DNA from: Candidatus Rokuibacteriota bacterium
Lineage (GTDB): Bacteria; Methylomirabilota; Methylomirabilia; Rokubacteriales; CSP1-6
Assembly: GCA_003220535.1 (NCBI GenBank)
Contig: QHSU01000083.1
Coordinates: forward strand, 1 to 64,000
Reading direction: 5' to 3'
DNA: 64,000 nucleotides
Shown: piece by piece, positions 7,412-14,609 of the stretch
How the letters are laid out: each line of letters begins with the position of its first letter
Numbering within the stretch: position 1 is the first letter of the stretch
Notes under the pieces: model-generated
The model's database searches: none
Told to the model about the DNA's origin: nothing
What the model saw: the letters and a program-made list of their open reading frames with translations, nothing else
Program-made: the position numbers and the translations under genes

Positions 7412-7956
7412 TCCGTCGGCACCTGCTGGGCTTGGGCGTTCTCGTTCTGACGATGATCGCGGGCTACGTCACGTCGTCGATCACGGGAGTGCACGAGGGC
7501 TCGCCCGTCGGCGACGCACCGACACCGGCCGGTGTCGAGGAAAGGCCCGAGAGCACCTCGGTCAGCGTGAAGATCGATTCCCACATCGCGGACATGGCGA
7601 TTCGATACGGTCTGTCGAAGGACCTCATCGCCGCGGTGATCGAGGCGGAGTCCCAGTACAACCCGCGCGCCATCTCCCCCCGGGGCGCCCAGGGGCTCAT
7701 GCAGCTCATGCCCGAAACCGCCGCGATCCTTCGCGTGGGCGATCCGTTCGATCCGCGAGAAAACATCGAGGGGGGCGTCCGCCACCTTCGCAGCCTGATG
7801 GACCGCTTCGACAACAATCTGCCGCTCGCCCTGGCTGCCTACAACGCCGGAGAGCAAGCCGTGGTCCGCTACGGCGGAGTCCCACCGTATCGGCAGACCC
7901 GTCAGTACGTCAGCCGCATCCTGCGCCGGCTCGACCGCGAGGGCGCGAAGCTCTGA
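7408..7956 (+). CDS. Lytic transglycosylase (SLT domain)
   Basis: A peptidoglycan-cleaving enzyme. An N-terminal hydrophobic segment (HLLGLGVLVLTMIAGYVTS) anchors or exports it; residues about 60-175 form the SLT lysozyme-like fold with IEAESQYNPRAISPRGAQGL, LMQLMPETA and LALAAYNAGE, the family signatures. The catalytic acid is Glu81 in the ES motif. At 182 residues it is a minimal enzyme with no LysM or PBP-like domain. It is translationally coupled to the HTH gene and probably transcribed from the sigma54-type promoter at 7105, which suggests a stress- or assembly-linked role in wall remodelling. Confidence 0.85.
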   Translation: MIRRHLLGLGVLVLTMIAGYVTSSITGVHEGSPVGDAPTPAGVEERPESTSVSVKIDSHIADMAIRYGLSKDLIAAVIEAESQYNPRAISPRGAQGLMQLMPETAAILRVGDPFDPRENIEGGVRHLRSLMDRFDNNLPLALAAYNAGEQAVVRYGGVPPYRQTRQYVSRILRRLDREGAKL

Positions 7957-8010
7957 CACGGATTGCCGGAGCCATTCGGCGCGCGCGGCGGCGACGTCGA
8001 GCCCCCTGCT

Positions 8011-9075
8011 TCATCGAGCTGGTGAAGGCGTCGCCATCGCCGGCGCCACCTCCTCCGCGAAGAGCCGCATCGACCGCAACGCCAGATTGCTCGCGAGCCC
8101 CGGGAGTGCCATGAGCAGCAGCACGCGCTCGTAACCGGTGGCGTCGACATACCGGCTGAGGTTGTCTCGGACCTCGCTCGGCGTGCCGATCAGCGCCCAG
8201 CCGTCGGCCAGGTAGTCCGAGAAGGCGCGCAGGCGCAGGAGCGATCGGTCGAACGAGCTCGGCACCGAGCCGCCCGTGGCGTCGGAGCGCAGGACCGACA
8301 TGCGCCGTTGATAGCCCATGAACGGCGCCTCCGTCGCCCGCAGCGCTTCGTCGTGATGCGGCGCGATGTGCACGACGCGCATGCCCCAGGCCTGGCGCTC
8401 GAGCGTGGCGACCGCCGACTCCGAGCGTCCGACGGCGAGCGCGGTCTCACGATAGAGCGTGTGTCGTCGCTGCAGCTCCGCGATCGGCACGAAGAACGAC
8501 GACAAGGTGGGCAGGCCCAGGCGCGCCGCCGAGACCACGCTCTCCTCGCTGTTGGCGGCGATGAAGAGCGGCGGATGCGGTTGCTGCGCGGGGCTCGGGC
8601 GCACGTGCAGCCGCTCGGCGGAGTGGAACCGGCCCTGGAAGTCGAAGGGCGCGCCGCTCCAGGCCCGGCGCATGAGGGCAATGCCCTCCTCGACGCGTTC
8701 GCGGCTGTCGGCGCGGTCGGACTGGAAGGTCTGGTAGTCCTGCAGGGTGCCACCACGGCCGATACCCACGTCGAGGCGCCCGCCGCTCACCACGTCCAGG
8801 ACGGCGAGCTCCTCGGCCAGGTCCACGGGATGGTGCAGGGGCAGCAGGCTCACGCCCATGCCGAGGCGCAGGGTGGTGGTGCGGGCGGCGACGAACGCGG
8901 CCAGCACGGGCGGGGCCGGGCAGAGGCCGTAGTCGTTGAAGTGGTGCTCGGCGATCCACACCGACGAATAGCCGAGCGACTCTGCGGCGAGCATCTGCTC
9001 GAGGCCCGAGTCGTACACGGCCTGCTCGCTCCACGCCTCGTCCCGCTGCATCAGGAAGAACAGCCCGAATTCCAT
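8011..9075 (-). CDS. LLM-class flavin-dependent oxidoreductase (luciferase-like)
   Basis: A bacterial-luciferase-family TIM-barrel enzyme using reduced flavin. Start ATG 9075 (MEFGLFFLMQRDEAW) is taken because GGAGGG precedes it; the open frame extends to 9123. Family landmarks are SVWIAEHHFNDYGLCPAPPV near residue 40, LRLGMGVSLLPLHHPVDLAE, GGRLDVGIGRGG, and the C-terminal GTPSEVRDNLSRYVD. Substrate cannot be read from sequence; members act as monooxygenases, desulfonases or F420/FMN dehydrogenases. It is followed 19 nt upstream by the secreted-protein gene on the same strand. Confidence 0.88.
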   Translation of the reverse strand: MEFGLFFLMQRDEAWSEQAVYDSGLEQMLAAESLGYSSVWIAEHHFNDYGLCPAPPVLAAFVAARTTTLRLGMGVSLLPLHHPVDLAEELAVLDVVSGGRLDVGIGRGGTLQDYQTFQSDRADSRERVEEGIALMRRAWSGAPFDFQGRFHSAERLHVRPSPAQQPHPPLFIAANSEESVVSAARLGLPTLSSFFVPIAELQRRHTLYRETALAVGRSESAVATLERQAWGMRVVHIAPHHDEALRATEAPFMGYQRRMSVLRSDATGGSVPSSFDRSLLRLRAFSDYLADGWALIGTPSEVRDNLSRYVDATGYERVLLLMALPGLASNLALRSMRLFAEEVAPAMATPSPAR

Positions 9076-9094
9076 CGCGCCCTCCGTCGGGTGC

Positions 9095-9913
9095 CTAGGG
9101 TGCCTCGACGCGCTTGGGGACACTCACCGGTGTGAACGACACGAGGACCTTGCCGACCTTCGTGTCGGTGCTGAACAGCCCCATGGCCGAGATCCGTCTG
9201 TGCTCGGCCTCGGCGACCTTGCCGACGCCATCGGCGTAGAACGTGTACAGCGTGTCCCTGACCGTGACGACCGCCAGGATGTCGATCTGATAGTCAGTCC
9301 TGATGAGGACGGCGCTGAAGGCGCCGGCGGGCGTGGTGACCCGATACACGCCGGCGTACACGGTCGTCGCTCGGATGCGGCCGGTGTACCACTTCATCGC
9401 CGGATTGTTCGAGCTGTACACGTCCATCCGGCCGTCGAACACCCGGCTCTCCCCAGGCCCGAGACCCACGATCAAGTAGCTCAACGGCGGGTCGAAGTGC
9501 ACCAGCGCCTCATACGCATGCGTGACCTGACTGGGCAGGACGAGACTACCTTCGTCGGTCCAACGCAGGTACAGCGTAGACTCTTGGCCGATCGTCCTCT
9601 TCCAGGTCTCGCCTCGAGTCGTCAGGCCGATCGGTGCCAGACTCTCGAGCTCCATCTGACCGCGACGCGCGCCGGCCGTGATCCGGTAGCGCCATTCGCC
9701 AGCCTCCCACCGCGCGACCCTGGCCGGGTCGCTCAGTGACGACGCGGCCGTCGGGTCTCCTACGACGCCCTCACCGAGAACCAGAAGCAGATCACTCGGC
9801 GCCCGACTCGGTGAGATGCCCTGGGCGCCGGCAATCAACGGCGACGGCCCATCCAGCGAGCCGGACGAGAGGATGATCCCGGCCAGCACGAACACGATCC
9901 GCTCTCGGAGCAT
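9095..9913 (-). CDS. Secreted protein of unknown function (272 aa)
   Basis: ATG 9913 gives a good signal peptide (MLRERIVFVLAGIILSSGSL, cleavage around IAGAQG); the longer frame to 9967 would bury it. The mature part is beta-rich (LYLRWTDEGSLVLPSQVTHA, FDGRMDVYSSNNPAMKWYTG, TTVYAGVYRVTTPAGAFSAV) and looks like a lipocalin- or DUF3108-type shell without visible catalytic residues. The motif TPAGxFxxxxI is common in such periplasmic proteins. Function is unknown. It is co-directional with the luciferase-like gene. Confidence 0.65.
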   Translation of the reverse strand: MLRERIVFVLAGIILSSGSLDGPSPLIAGAQGISPSRAPSDLLLVLGEGVVGDPTAASSLSDPARVARWEAGEWRYRITAGARRGQMELESLAPIGLTTRGETWKRTIGQESTLYLRWTDEGSLVLPSQVTHAYEALVHFDPPLSYLIVGLGPGESRVFDGRMDVYSSNNPAMKWYTGRIRATTVYAGVYRVTTPAGAFSAVLIRTDYQIDILAVVTVRDTLYTFYADGVGKVAEAEHRRISAMGLFSTDTKVGKVLVSFTPVSVPKRVEAP

Positions 9914-10014
9914 GGCGTCTCTTCTCGGCAAACTGAGCGATGATACCTCCGCCGCGCTCACACGCATCTACGTACGCGATCCTGCGCGTCACGGTTCCCG
10001 AGTAATCCTTGAGA

Positions 10015-10046
10015 GCCTCCGGACACCGTGAAGAGTTTCCGGAGGC
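10015..10046. repeat. 9-bp inverted repeat
   Basis: GCCTCCGGA (10015-10023) and TCCGGAGGC (10038-10046) are exact reverse complements with a 14-nt loop, in the divergent region between the secreted-protein gene and the sigma54-type promoter. It could be an operator or hairpin; no T-tract follows. Confidence 0.4.
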
Positions 10047-10098
10047 GCTGAAGAAGAAGGCACCGCCGGTGAATGTTTGAGCGGCGCGAGCGGCCCGG

Positions 10099-10112
10099 AC
10101 TCGATCTCGAGT
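10099..10112. promoter_or_regulatory. Palindrome upstream of a sigma54-type promoter, possible activator site
   Basis: ACTCGA-TC-TCGAGT is a perfect palindrome centred about 73 bp before the -24 element at 10179. The distance suits an enhancer-binding protein site, but the sequence differs from the GTTC-N7-GAAC repeats at 61.4 kb. Confidence 0.25.
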
Positions 10113-10155
10113 GATCAGAGCGAACCGTAAGTCTCAGCGGGGCCAGAAAAATCGG

Positions 10156-10194
10156 TCGTGCCGCATCGCGGCACGATTGGCACGGTCACTGCAG
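10156..10194 (+). promoter_or_regulatory. Inverted repeat plus sigma54 (-24/-12) promoter
   Basis: TTGGCACGGTCACTGCAG has GG at 10179-10180 and GC at 10191-10192, 10 nt apart, and differs from the TTGGCACG-N4-TTGCA consensus at only one conserved base. Immediately upstream a 9-bp inverted repeat (TCGTGCCGC 10156-10164, GCGGCACGA 10168-10176) could be a regulator site overlapping the promoter face. Transcription would start near 10203. Confidence 0.75.
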
Positions 10195-10202
10195 TAGTCC
10201 AG

Positions 10203-10264
10203 ACGGGCCTGAGCACAGGCCGCAACAGCGCCGTTGCGAAGCTCGCAGCGGCGCTGTCTTTTTC
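10203..10264 (+). ncRNA. Two-hairpin leader or small RNA ending in an intrinsic terminator
   Basis: Downstream of the predicted start are a perfect hairpin (GGCCTG 10206-10211 with CAGGCC 10216-10221) and then a long stem: CAGCGCCG (10226-10233) pairs with CGGCGCTG (10249-10256), extended inside by TGCGA/TCGCA around an AGC loop. The run TCTTTTT follows at 10257-10263. Together this is a textbook intrinsic terminator about 60 nt after the promoter. The product could be a stable sRNA, or an attenuator controlling read-through into the gene at 10300. Confidence 0.6.
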
Positions 10265-10299
10265 GAGGAGCGAGCGCCGATGAGGAGGGACCGTTCGGG

Positions 10300-10884
10300 A
10301 TGACGATGCGCCAACGAGTCGCAAGCTTGACAGTCGCGGGTCTACTCGTCACTGGCAGTGTTCTCGAGCTCACGCTGCCGCCGTCTCGACCGGCGAGCCC
10401 CGGAGCCGACGCGCGGACCCGGCAGTCAGAGCGTCGAGCGATGTGGGCGACGCGGGACACGGCGTGGGTCGCTCACGTCGCCGTCGTGGACGAGGCGCTC
10501 GCCCGCGCTGACATCAGCGCCGCGGTACGGGCCTGGCACGACGCGTACGGCGCCGCCCTGGCGGCCGGCAGCTGGGAAGCCATGCTGAGCGTCGGCGACG
10601 CGGTGGTCAGGGTCGGCCAGGCCGCCGAGGCGCGGATGGGAGCTCGTCCCAATGCGCGGCAGGCGTATCTGACCGCACTGCTTCGCGCGCAACGGGACGG
10701 CTCGGTCGACGGAGTGCTCCGGATCGCGGAAGCCTTCCACGCCCTCGGCGATCGCGCCGTTGCGCTACAGTGCGCCCGCCTCGCGATCCGGATCGCCGAA
10801 GCGCAGGTGGACGCGGTCGAGATGGAGCGAGCCAGAACATTCACAGCCACCCGGCTGGGATCTCTCATGACGACGGAGAACTGA
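10300..10884 (+). CDS. Membrane-anchored or secreted helical (TPR-like) protein, unknown
   Basis: ATG 10300 gives a hydrophobic N-terminus (RVASLTVAGLLVTGSVLELT) followed by a helical region with repeated Ala-rich pairs (RADISAAVRAWHDAYGAALA, YLTALLRAQRDGSVDGVLRI, FHALGDRAVALQCARLAIRI) that resemble tetratricopeptide-type helices. It is about 195 residues. AGGAGG lies 11 nt upstream, inside a 7-codon mini-ORF (10278-10301) whose stop overlaps the ATG. It shares one transcription unit with the universal stress protein gene, downstream of the sigma54-type promoter and terminator. Confidence 0.6.
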   Translation: MTMRQRVASLTVAGLLVTGSVLELTLPPSRPASPGADARTRQSERRAMWATRDTAWVAHVAVVDEALARADISAAVRAWHDAYGAALAAGSWEAMLSVGDAVVRVGQAAEARMGARPNARQAYLTALLRAQRDGSVDGVLRIAEAFHALGDRAVALQCARLAIRIAEAQVDAVEMERARTFTATRLGSLMTTEN

Positions 10885-11342
10885 TGGCGAAGCGAATCCT
10901 TGTCCCGGTAGACCGAACGCACGAGATGGAGTTTGTCCTGAGCCTCGTGCGGGTCATCGCACGTGAGAGCGGCGGCAGCGTCCGCTTGCTCAGCGTGATC
11001 CCGGTCCCTACACCGATGCGCGACCGCCTCGATCGTGTGATCGTCTCGACCGAACGGCAGATCGAGCGGCTCGAGCGGCGCGCCACCGATGAGCTTCGCC
11101 GGATGGCGGTGATCAACCTCGACGGCGTCCCGGTCGAGACGAGCGTGATCTTCGGCGATCGCTCCGTCGAGATCGGCCGGGAGGCGGAGTGTTTCGGCGC
11201 CGACCTCGTCGTGATGCCGCCGGAGCGCCGGCGCGGCCCAGCCGCGAGGATCGCCGCGCTCGCACGGAGCCTGATCGCCGGACGGCCGCTCGCGGTCGAT
11301 GTCATGCGTCTGCGGGCGCTACGGGCCGAGCCGACGATGTGA
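10884..11342 (+). CDS. Universal stress protein (UspA family)
   Basis: A 152-residue USP-fold protein: KRILVPVDRTHEMEFVLSLV at the N-terminus is the first strand and helix, and GVPVETSVIFGDRSVEIGRE with FGADLVVMPPERRRG corresponds to the conserved second half. The canonical ATP-binding G-x2-G-x9-G-S/T loop is altered here (RRRGPAARIAALARSLIA), so ATP binding is uncertain. Its ATG shares one base with the preceding stop (TGATG), so the pair is translationally coupled and placed under the sigma54-type promoter at 10179. Confidence 0.8.
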   Translation: MAKRILVPVDRTHEMEFVLSLVRVIARESGGSVRLLSVIPVPTPMRDRLDRVIVSTERQIERLERRATDELRRMAVINLDGVPVETSVIFGDRSVEIGREAECFGADLVVMPPERRRGPAARIAALARSLIAGRPLAVDVMRLRALRAEPTM

Positions 11343-11396
11343 CACGGCGCTCCTCCCCGGCGGCGAGCGCGCGAGTGCTCGGTCGGCCTCGAAGCT

Positions 11397-12127
11397 CTAC
11401 GTCGTCGGCAACCGGCCGAATCCCGTGATCGGCTCACGAACGCCGGCCAGCCGGAGCGCCCGCCAGAGCGACGCCTGATTCGACGAGATGACGGGCTTAC
11501 CGAGGTCTCGCTCGAGCAGCTCGAGAATCCCGACGGTCGGAAGGCCGGTCCCGCTCAGCAGGACGGCGTCGGCCCGCGGCACGTCGGCTTCGCGCGCCAG
11601 GCGGTAGGCACGCTCCTCGCTCTCGTCGTAGATGTTCTCGACGCTGGCCAACCGCCGATAGCCGACGACTTCCAGCCCCGCGGCCTCCCAGTACGCCTTG
11701 CCCAGCGCGCTGATGGCCTCGGGATACGGGGTACCGAGGGCCAGCTTCTTGACGCCGAGGTGCTCGAGCGCGGCCAGGATCGCCTGCGCCGCGGTGATCG
11801 CGGGGTGCCCGTGAGCGACGCGATCCGATCGGCCAGGGCCTGCTCGTGGGCGAACCCGTTCGCGTAGCTCGCGGCGGTGAACGCGAGCACCACGACCGCC
11901 GGGTTCACGGCGGCGAGGGTCCTGGCCGGACCGGGAAGGGAGTCGACGTAGGCGCGCGTCCGGTCTTCCATCCCAGCGTGAGCACCCGGTGCGCTCGGGG
12001 ACGCTGACGAGTCGAGGCGAGCAAAGTGAATCGACACACCGAGCGGCGCCATCCGGTAGAGCTCGGGCTCGACCGTGGGATTCCCGGGCGGCACGAGCAC
12101 GCCGATCCGCGTTCGCCAGCCGTACAT
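11397..12127 (-). CDS. Maleate isomerase / Asp-Glu racemase family protein, frameshifted
   Basis: The N-terminal frame (12127 to about 11815) reads RIGVLVPPGNPTVEPELYRM and VVVLAFTAASYANGF, as in arylmalonate decarboxylase/maleate cis-trans isomerase proteins. After ASLTG the frame shifts; the neighbouring frame continues with HPAITAAQAILAALEHLGVK and DAVLLSGTGLPTVGILELLE to the stop at 11397. Correcting one missing base gives a full-length protein of about 243 residues. The usual first catalytic Cys is replaced by Thr/Ala in AFTAAS, so activity is doubtful; the second position is S-G-T-G rather than CTN. It may be a pseudogene or an assembly indel. Confidence 0.65.
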
Positions 12128-12254
12128 GGGATGGACGTCATCCTCGCTCAGCCGGCGAGCGGAGTAAAGCCGCTCTGGGAAGAGGCCTTGGGGTGGGAAG
12201 GACCCGCCGGCCGGCGGCCGGGCCGTTGGCCGGCGGTTTGCTACGCGTCGGTCA

Positions 12255-12335
12255 CTACCGCCCGATGCCGAGCAAGAACAGGATCAAGATCAGGGTCAGC
12301 GGAGCCCCGAGCAGCCAGAGCAAGATGTAGATCAT
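12255..12335 (-). CDS. Single-span membrane peptide (26 aa) ending the stress operon
   Basis: MIYILLWLLGAPLTLILILF followed by LLGIGR is a single transmembrane helix with a Pro kink. ATG 12335 overlaps the previous stop (ATGA), so it is translationally coupled and very likely real. Short hydrophobic peptides of this kind often modulate a partner membrane protein, here possibly the product of 12332-12952. Confidence 0.6.
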   Translation of the reverse strand: MIYILLWLLGAPLTLILILFLLGIGR

Positions 12336-12952
12336 CGCGTCTCTCCCCACGCACGGCCGTCGTGGCCGTACGGTCGCTTTACGTAGCCCAATGTCATGCG
12401 CTCGCCGGAGCCCATCCAGCCTCCGACGACACCCCCGACGAGACCGAGCAGCAGCGCCGTGAGCGCCCCGAGCGCCCCGTTGCGCGCCGCCAGCGCGGCG
12501 CCAGGGCTCTCGATGGGCGTCGCTTGCGGCGCCCATGCCGGCGGCGCGGCAAGGCCGGTGTACCAGGTTCCGAAATAGCCGCCGGCGCCCAGCGCGGCGA
12601 GGAACAGGAGGCCCGGGATCGCCACGAGCCAGACGATGGCCCCATGGAGCATGGCGGGCTCAGCGCGCCGGATGCCGGCGATTCGTGCCGCGACCCAGCC
12701 TCCGAGGACGAACGACAGGAAGGAACCGAACACGCTGAACGCCAACGTGACCAGGTGGAACTCGTGCCAGCTCCCGATTCGGCGGCCGAGCTGGTGCGCA
12801 CCGACCGCAATTCCGGTCAGGCCGAACACGAGCAGCAGCGCGACGGCCGACAGCGCGCCGACCCAGACCCCACTCCAGGACAGGTACCAGGGCGAGAGCC
12901 CCTCGATCTCTTCGCTCACGACCTCATCGACCTCGATCCGGCTCACTTTCAT
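12332..12952 (-). CDS. Multi-span membrane protein (206 aa), unknown
   Basis: ATG 12952 is preceded by GAGGAAAGG and sits 10 nt after the PRC-barrel gene. After a short acidic cytoplasmic start (MKVSRIEVDEVVSEEIEGLS) come about four transmembrane helices (VGALSAVALLLVFGLTGIAV, FSVFGSFLSFVLGGWVAARI, GAIVWLVAIPGLLFLAALGA, LGALTALLLGLVGGVVGGWM). Gly-rich helices of this type occur in small stress-associated membrane proteins. Function unknown; its operon partners suggest an envelope role. Confidence 0.7.
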   Translation of the reverse strand: MKVSRIEVDEVVSEEIEGLSPWYLSWSGVWVGALSAVALLLVFGLTGIAVGAHQLGRRIGSWHEFHLVTLAFSVFGSFLSFVLGGWVAARIAGIRRAEPAMLHGAIVWLVAIPGLLFLAALGAGGYFGTWYTGLAAPPAWAPQATPIESPGAALAARNGALGALTALLLGLVGGVVGGWMGSGERMTLGYVKRPYGHDGRAWGETR

Positions 12953-12962
12953 CGTCCTTTCC

Positions 12963-13742
12963 TCATGCCTTCCGCCTCGGCTCCCGTTCCCAGTATTTCG
13001 GGCGGCCGAGGTGGTCATACAGCCGCTCCTCGTGCTCGCGCTCCAGCGGCAGAGTCGGATCGAACTCGGGAGCAGCCTCGATATGTCTCTGTGACAGGTC
13101 CACGTAGACCTTGGATTCCTTCCAGCTCACACGCTGGATCCATTCCGGCGAGACCAGCACCTTGCGGCCCGGCAACCAGTTCCGCGTGTCCACGATCATG
13201 TAGCGGATCGCCCACGTGGCCTCGTCGACGAGGAAGTCTTCCACGTGGCCGAGGTCGCCGTCGGTCGCCTGGATGTAGTAGCCCATCACGTCGCGCGCGC
13301 TCCGCAGATTCGGGTTCACGCTCAGGCGCTCGCGAGCGAGCATCTCCTCCTCGACCCGGCTCGGCTGCGACGCGGGGATGGGCATGCCCGGGTACGCGAG
13401 GTCGCCCCATCGGTAGGGCCCGATCCAATAGTAGGGATAACCGTAGTACCCGGAGTACTCGATCTCGCGCTGCCGGTTGACGGGCCGATCGGTGTCGATC
13501 GACGGGCTGTTCTCGATCTGCTCCTTCGTCAGCGTTGTCCGCAGTCGAGCGGCACCGGGGACCGCGCGGAACGCGAAGGGCGAGATTAGCACCCGCCGGC
13601 CGGGGAGCCACGTGCCGGTGTCGACGACGAGATAGCGCACCGTCCACGACGTATCGTCGAAGTAGAGGTCGTGCACGCCGCCGATGTCGCCGTCGGTCGC
13701 GTGGATCGTGACTCCTTTGAGCTCACCGGCAGTACTGAGCAT
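12963..13742 (-). CDS. Double PRC-barrel domain protein
   Basis: Two PRC-barrel repeats in 259 residues. The first begins LKGVTIHATDGDIGGVHDLY and includes WTVRYLVVDTGTWLPGRRVL; the second has GYYIQATDGDLGHVEDFLVD and WAIRYMIVDTRNWLPGRKVL. PRC-barrels are small beta-barrels used in photosynthetic reaction-centre H subunits, RimM and many stress-induced proteins of free-living bacteria, where they likely serve as binding modules. There is no signal peptide, so it is cytoplasmic. It follows the zinc-finger mini-gene after 88 nt and belongs to the operon led by the sigma54-type promoter at 14330. Confidence 0.9.
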   Translation of the reverse strand: MLSTAGELKGVTIHATDGDIGGVHDLYFDDTSWTVRYLVVDTGTWLPGRRVLISPFAFRAVPGAARLRTTLTKEQIENSPSIDTDRPVNRQREIEYSGYYGYPYYWIGPYRWGDLAYPGMPIPASQPSRVEEEMLARERLSVNPNLRSARDVMGYYIQATDGDLGHVEDFLVDEATWAIRYMIVDTRNWLPGRKVLVSPEWIQRVSWKESKVYVDLSQRHIEAAPEFDPTLPLEREHEERLYDHLGRPKYWEREPRRKA

Positions 13743-13830
13743 TCTCGGCCTCCTTGGTCTTAGTCGCGCCTCGGCCCGGCAGGGCGCCGTGCCCCACGGT
13801 CCCCGGTGCCCTCGGACGTTACCGACCGCG

Positions 13831-13929
13831 CTACTTCACGCGGGCGGGCACGCACTCCTGCTCGTGCTTGCGCAACTCGTCTTCCGAGGCGAACTTCTTG
13901 CCGCAGTGATCGCACTTGTAGGCTTCCAT
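13831..13929 (-). CDS. C2H2-type zinc-finger mini-protein (32 aa)
   Basis: The whole protein is one finger: YKCDHCGKKFASEDELRKHE followed by QEC, giving Cys-x2-Cys...His-x3-Cys or His with the F and L positions of a classic C2H2 fold. GGAGGAAACCG directly precedes ATG 13929. Stand-alone bacterial fingers of this size occur in some environmental lineages; nucleic-acid or protein binding is likely. It lies between the secreted-protein gene and the PRC-barrel gene in the same minus-strand operon. Confidence 0.8.
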   Translation of the reverse strand: MEAYKCDHCGKKFASEDELRKHEQECVPARVK

Positions 13930-13940
13930 CGGTTTCCTCC

Positions 13941-14273
13941 CTACTTCGTCTTCGGAGCCGGCCCGTTGTCCTTCAGCGCGAGCTCGAGCGTCACGCTGTC
14001 GCCCTTCTTCACGTTTTGAAGCGCTGAGGACGGGAAGTGCAGCATCATCCGGCCCTCGGGCGTCTTGACGAGGAGCCGCCCCTTCTCCGGGTTCACGCTG
14101 GTGACTTCGCCCTGCATGGTGTGGCGGTCCATCGCGGCGTCCGGCGCGGCGGTCACGGGCAGCGGCCCGGCCGGCGGCGCCGAGGGATTCGGCGTAACGG
14201 GATTCTGCGCGAGGGCGAGGCCCGCGAGCAGCAGACTGGCGGTGACGCCGGCCATTGTGGTTCTGAGCTTCAT
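13941..14273 (-). CDS. Small secreted/periplasmic protein (110 aa), first gene of stress operon
   Basis: A clean signal peptide (KLRTTMAGVTASLLLAGLAL, cleavage after ALA) leads to a Pro-rich spacer and a small beta-barrel-like domain (HTMQGEVTSVNPEKGRLLVK, LHFPSSALQNVKKGDSVTLE). This layout resembles small OB-fold or copper/DUF-type periplasmic proteins, but no metal motif is clear. AAAGGAGAAC precedes the ATG. The predicted sigma54 promoter at 14330 reads into it with a leader of about 30 nt. Confidence 0.7.
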   Translation of the reverse strand: MKLRTTMAGVTASLLLAGLALAQNPVTPNPSAPPAGPLPVTAAPDAAMDRHTMQGEVTSVNPEKGRLLVKTPEGRMMLHFPSSALQNVKKGDSVTLELALKDNGPAPKTK

Positions 14274-14314
14274 CGCAGTGTTCTCCTTTTCGTTGGAATC
14301 TCACTCCTCTCGCA

Positions 14315-14332
14315 GAGCAACCCACATGCCAG
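14315..14332 (-). promoter_or_regulatory. Predicted sigma54 (-24/-12) promoter, minus strand
   Basis: On the minus strand CTGGCATGTGGGTTGCTC has GG (14330-14329) and GC (14318-14317) 10 nt apart, matching TGGCAYG-N4-TTGC at nearly all positions. Transcription would start near 14305 and read the operon 14273 to 12255. Confidence 0.7.
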
Positions 14333-14366
14333 CCAATGTGTGTCGTGCGAAACGGCCGAAAGAACG

Positions 14367-14397
14367 CGGTGACATCACCGAGCGAGGAGTTCCTCGC
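14367..14397. promoter_or_regulatory. Two adjacent palindromes between divergent sigma54-type promoters
   Basis: CGGTGA-CA-TCACCG (14367-14380) and GCGAGGA-GT-TCCTCGC (14382-14397) are perfect palindromes with 2-nt spacers, centres 16 bp apart. They lie about 40-65 bp from the minus-strand -24 element and about 150-180 bp from the plus-strand one, a suitable place for an enhancer-binding protein or another regulator. Confidence 0.35.
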
Positions 14398-14542
14398 GGC
14401 GACTTCTTACGTACGCGTCGACGAATTCTTACCGTGTAAAACGTTCTTCTCGCTCGCGTACGGATCATCGCCGCCGCCATGGCCTTCGTATTTTCTGACT
14501 CTTCCGCGCATCCCTTCTGCCCCTTCTGGGAATCCGCGAGAA

Positions 14543-14560
14543 TCGGCACGTGACTTGCGG
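14543..14560 (+). promoter_or_regulatory. Predicted sigma54 (-24/-12) promoter
   Basis: TCGGCACGTGACTTGCGG has GG at 14545-14546 and GC at 14557-14558, 10 nt apart, differing from TGGCACG-N4-TTGC only at the first T. Transcription would begin near 14570, 40 nt before the PoxB-like gene. Confidence 0.7.
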
Positions 14561-14609
14561 GACGAGTCTCCAGGCGCGTCCACGACGAGGGCGCAGAAGG
14601 GATCGCGCG

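Noticed and set aside
12231-12247. TTGGCCGGCGGTTTGCTA as a plus-strand sigma54 promoter
   Set aside because: Spacing fits, but the -24 block has two mismatches and no plus-strand gene follows; it would be antisense to the minus-strand operon.
13785-13805. GGGGCACG element upstream of the PRC-barrel gene as a separate sigma54 promoter
   Set aside because: The GG to GC spacing is 11, not 10, and the gene is already within an operon with a better promoter at 14330.
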